This document shows, piece by piece, positions 6,309 to 6,908 of a stretch of DNA of 6,908 bases. Positions within the stretch are counted from its first letter, which is position 1; every line of letters starts with the position of its first letter. The translations under genes and the position numbers were made by a program. The DNA comes from Tannerella sp. (GTDB lineage: Bacteria > Bacteroidota > Bacteroidia > Bacteroidales > Tannerellaceae): contig JAIRLL010000113.1 in assembly GCA_031259505.1 (NCBI GenBank), positions 1 through 6,908 on the forward strand, in the 5' to 3' direction. The notes under the pieces are model-generated. The model had not been told where the DNA came from. It ran no database searches and saw nothing but the letters and a program-made list of their open reading frames with translations.

Positions 6309-6908
6309 TCACGGTATGATAGCCGAATAGAGTTCGCTCCACGGCCCCTTCACGCCGCGTTTGTTTTCCCAGCGCAGGCGGAACCAGACGGTTTTGCCGC
6401 GCTGGTTTTCTTCGAAGATGAACGTATGGGGCGAACGGGTGCTGAAAGCGGAATGGATCAGTTCGTCCGTCGTTACCGGCGGTTTGTCGAGTATCGCCCA
6501 GCACATTTCGACGCCTTGCATACCGTAGGGTTTTGCCCTCGATGTGCCGACGCTGTCCCTGTAAAACAGTTTGAGACGCATGATGATCGACGAATCGATT
6601 TTCGTAACCAAGGGTATCGTCTGCGGATCAGGAACCGGAGTGGGATGCAGATCGGGGATGTGCAGTCCCATATTCACGCGATCTTCGTCTGTCACGTTCT
6701 CGTTGTAGCGCAGATACGCATTCACGAAATTGCGGACAGCCTTGCTCACCTCGGAGGCCTTCTCCTGCCGTACCAGATGGTCGGCTTTGCCGGCATTCGG
6801 GTTTTCGGCAGCGCTCTGCGCTTTTTCAAATTCATTGAAAAGCGTCTGGATCGGATTCACTTTCTCGACCGGAATACCGAAACGGGACAGATTCGCGGTC
6901 AGATAGCT
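6309..6908 (-). CDS. Uncharacterised protein with C-terminal Fn3-like segment, 5' end outside window
   Basis: The frame stays open to the window edge, so 199 C-terminal residues are visible; an internal GTG at 6858-6860 could act as a start, but the in-frame sequence before it (SYLTANLSRFGIPVEK) reads like real protein and the true start is probably beyond the edge. No signal peptide is visible in this part. The first about 80 residues are helical and charged (QTLFNEFEKAQSAAENPN, SKAVRNFVNAYLRYN), followed by a Pro-rich linker (IPDLHPTPVPDPQTIP, 84-99) and a beta-rich C-terminal part. The end, VWFRLRWENKRGVKGPWSE (174-192) then SAIIP, resembles the last strands of a fibronectin type III-like domain. 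From memory, this layout (helical part, TPTPV linker, GPW and SAIIP end) recurs in hypothetical proteins of Bacteroidota and spirochaetes with no known function. It precedes susC by 75 nt on the same strand, but a functional link to the SusCD pair is unproven. Confidence 0.8.
   Translation of the reverse strand, partial: SYLTANLSRFGIPVEKVNPIQTLFNEFEKAQSAAENPNAGKADHLVRQEKASEVSKAVRNFVNAYLRYNENVTDEDRVNMGLHIPDLHPTPVPDPQTIPLVTKIDSSIIMRLKLFYRDSVGTSRAKPYGMQGVEMCWAILDKPPVTTDELIHSAFSTRSPHTFIFEENQRGKTVWFRLRWENKRGVKGPWSELYSAIIP

Overview
This window looks like a piece of a polysaccharide/oligosaccharide utilisation locus from a GC-rich member of the Bacteroidota. The evidence is an adjacent SusC/RagA-like and SusD/RagB-like pair, no Shine-Dalgarno motifs at the visible starts, a Bacteroides-type -7 promoter box (TAnnTTTG), and very AT-rich leaders between GC-rich genes. 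The GC-rich coding style fits gut genera such as Alistipes better than Bacteroides proper, but that is an inference from composition only.

All supported genes lie on the minus strand, so transcription runs from high to low coordinates. In that order they are: (1) the 3' part of an uncharacterised protein with a C-terminal fibronectin-III-like segment (6309..6908, start beyond the window); (2) a 75-nt AT-rich gap with no clear promoter; (3) a 1070-aa SusC-like TonB-dependent outer-membrane transporter (3021..6233); (4) after only 9 nt, a 635-aa SusD-like surface lipoprotein (1104..3011); (5) a 93-nt gap with a strong intrinsic terminator closely followed by a -7 promoter box; (6) a 304-aa secreted DUF6807-family protein (96..1010), a family often mislabelled 'PmoA'; (7) a strong hairpin and possibly the first codons of another minus-strand gene running off the left edge.

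The likely joint role is that SusD captures a glycan or glycoside at the cell surface, SusC imports it in a TonB-dependent way, and the DUF6807 protein acts on a product or ligand in the periplasm. No glycoside hydrolase, polysaccharide lyase, sulfatase, sigma/anti-sigma pair or hybrid two-component regulator is visible, so the substrate cannot be assigned.

The window is mostly ordinary SusCD sequence. The points worth a second look are the terminator/promoter overlap between susD and the DUF6807 gene, a perfect three-copy 9-bp tandem repeat inside the SusD signal peptide, the hairpin with no U-tract after the DUF6807 gene, and the uncharacterised gene just upstream of susC. I did not find convincing evidence of a new multi-gene system.
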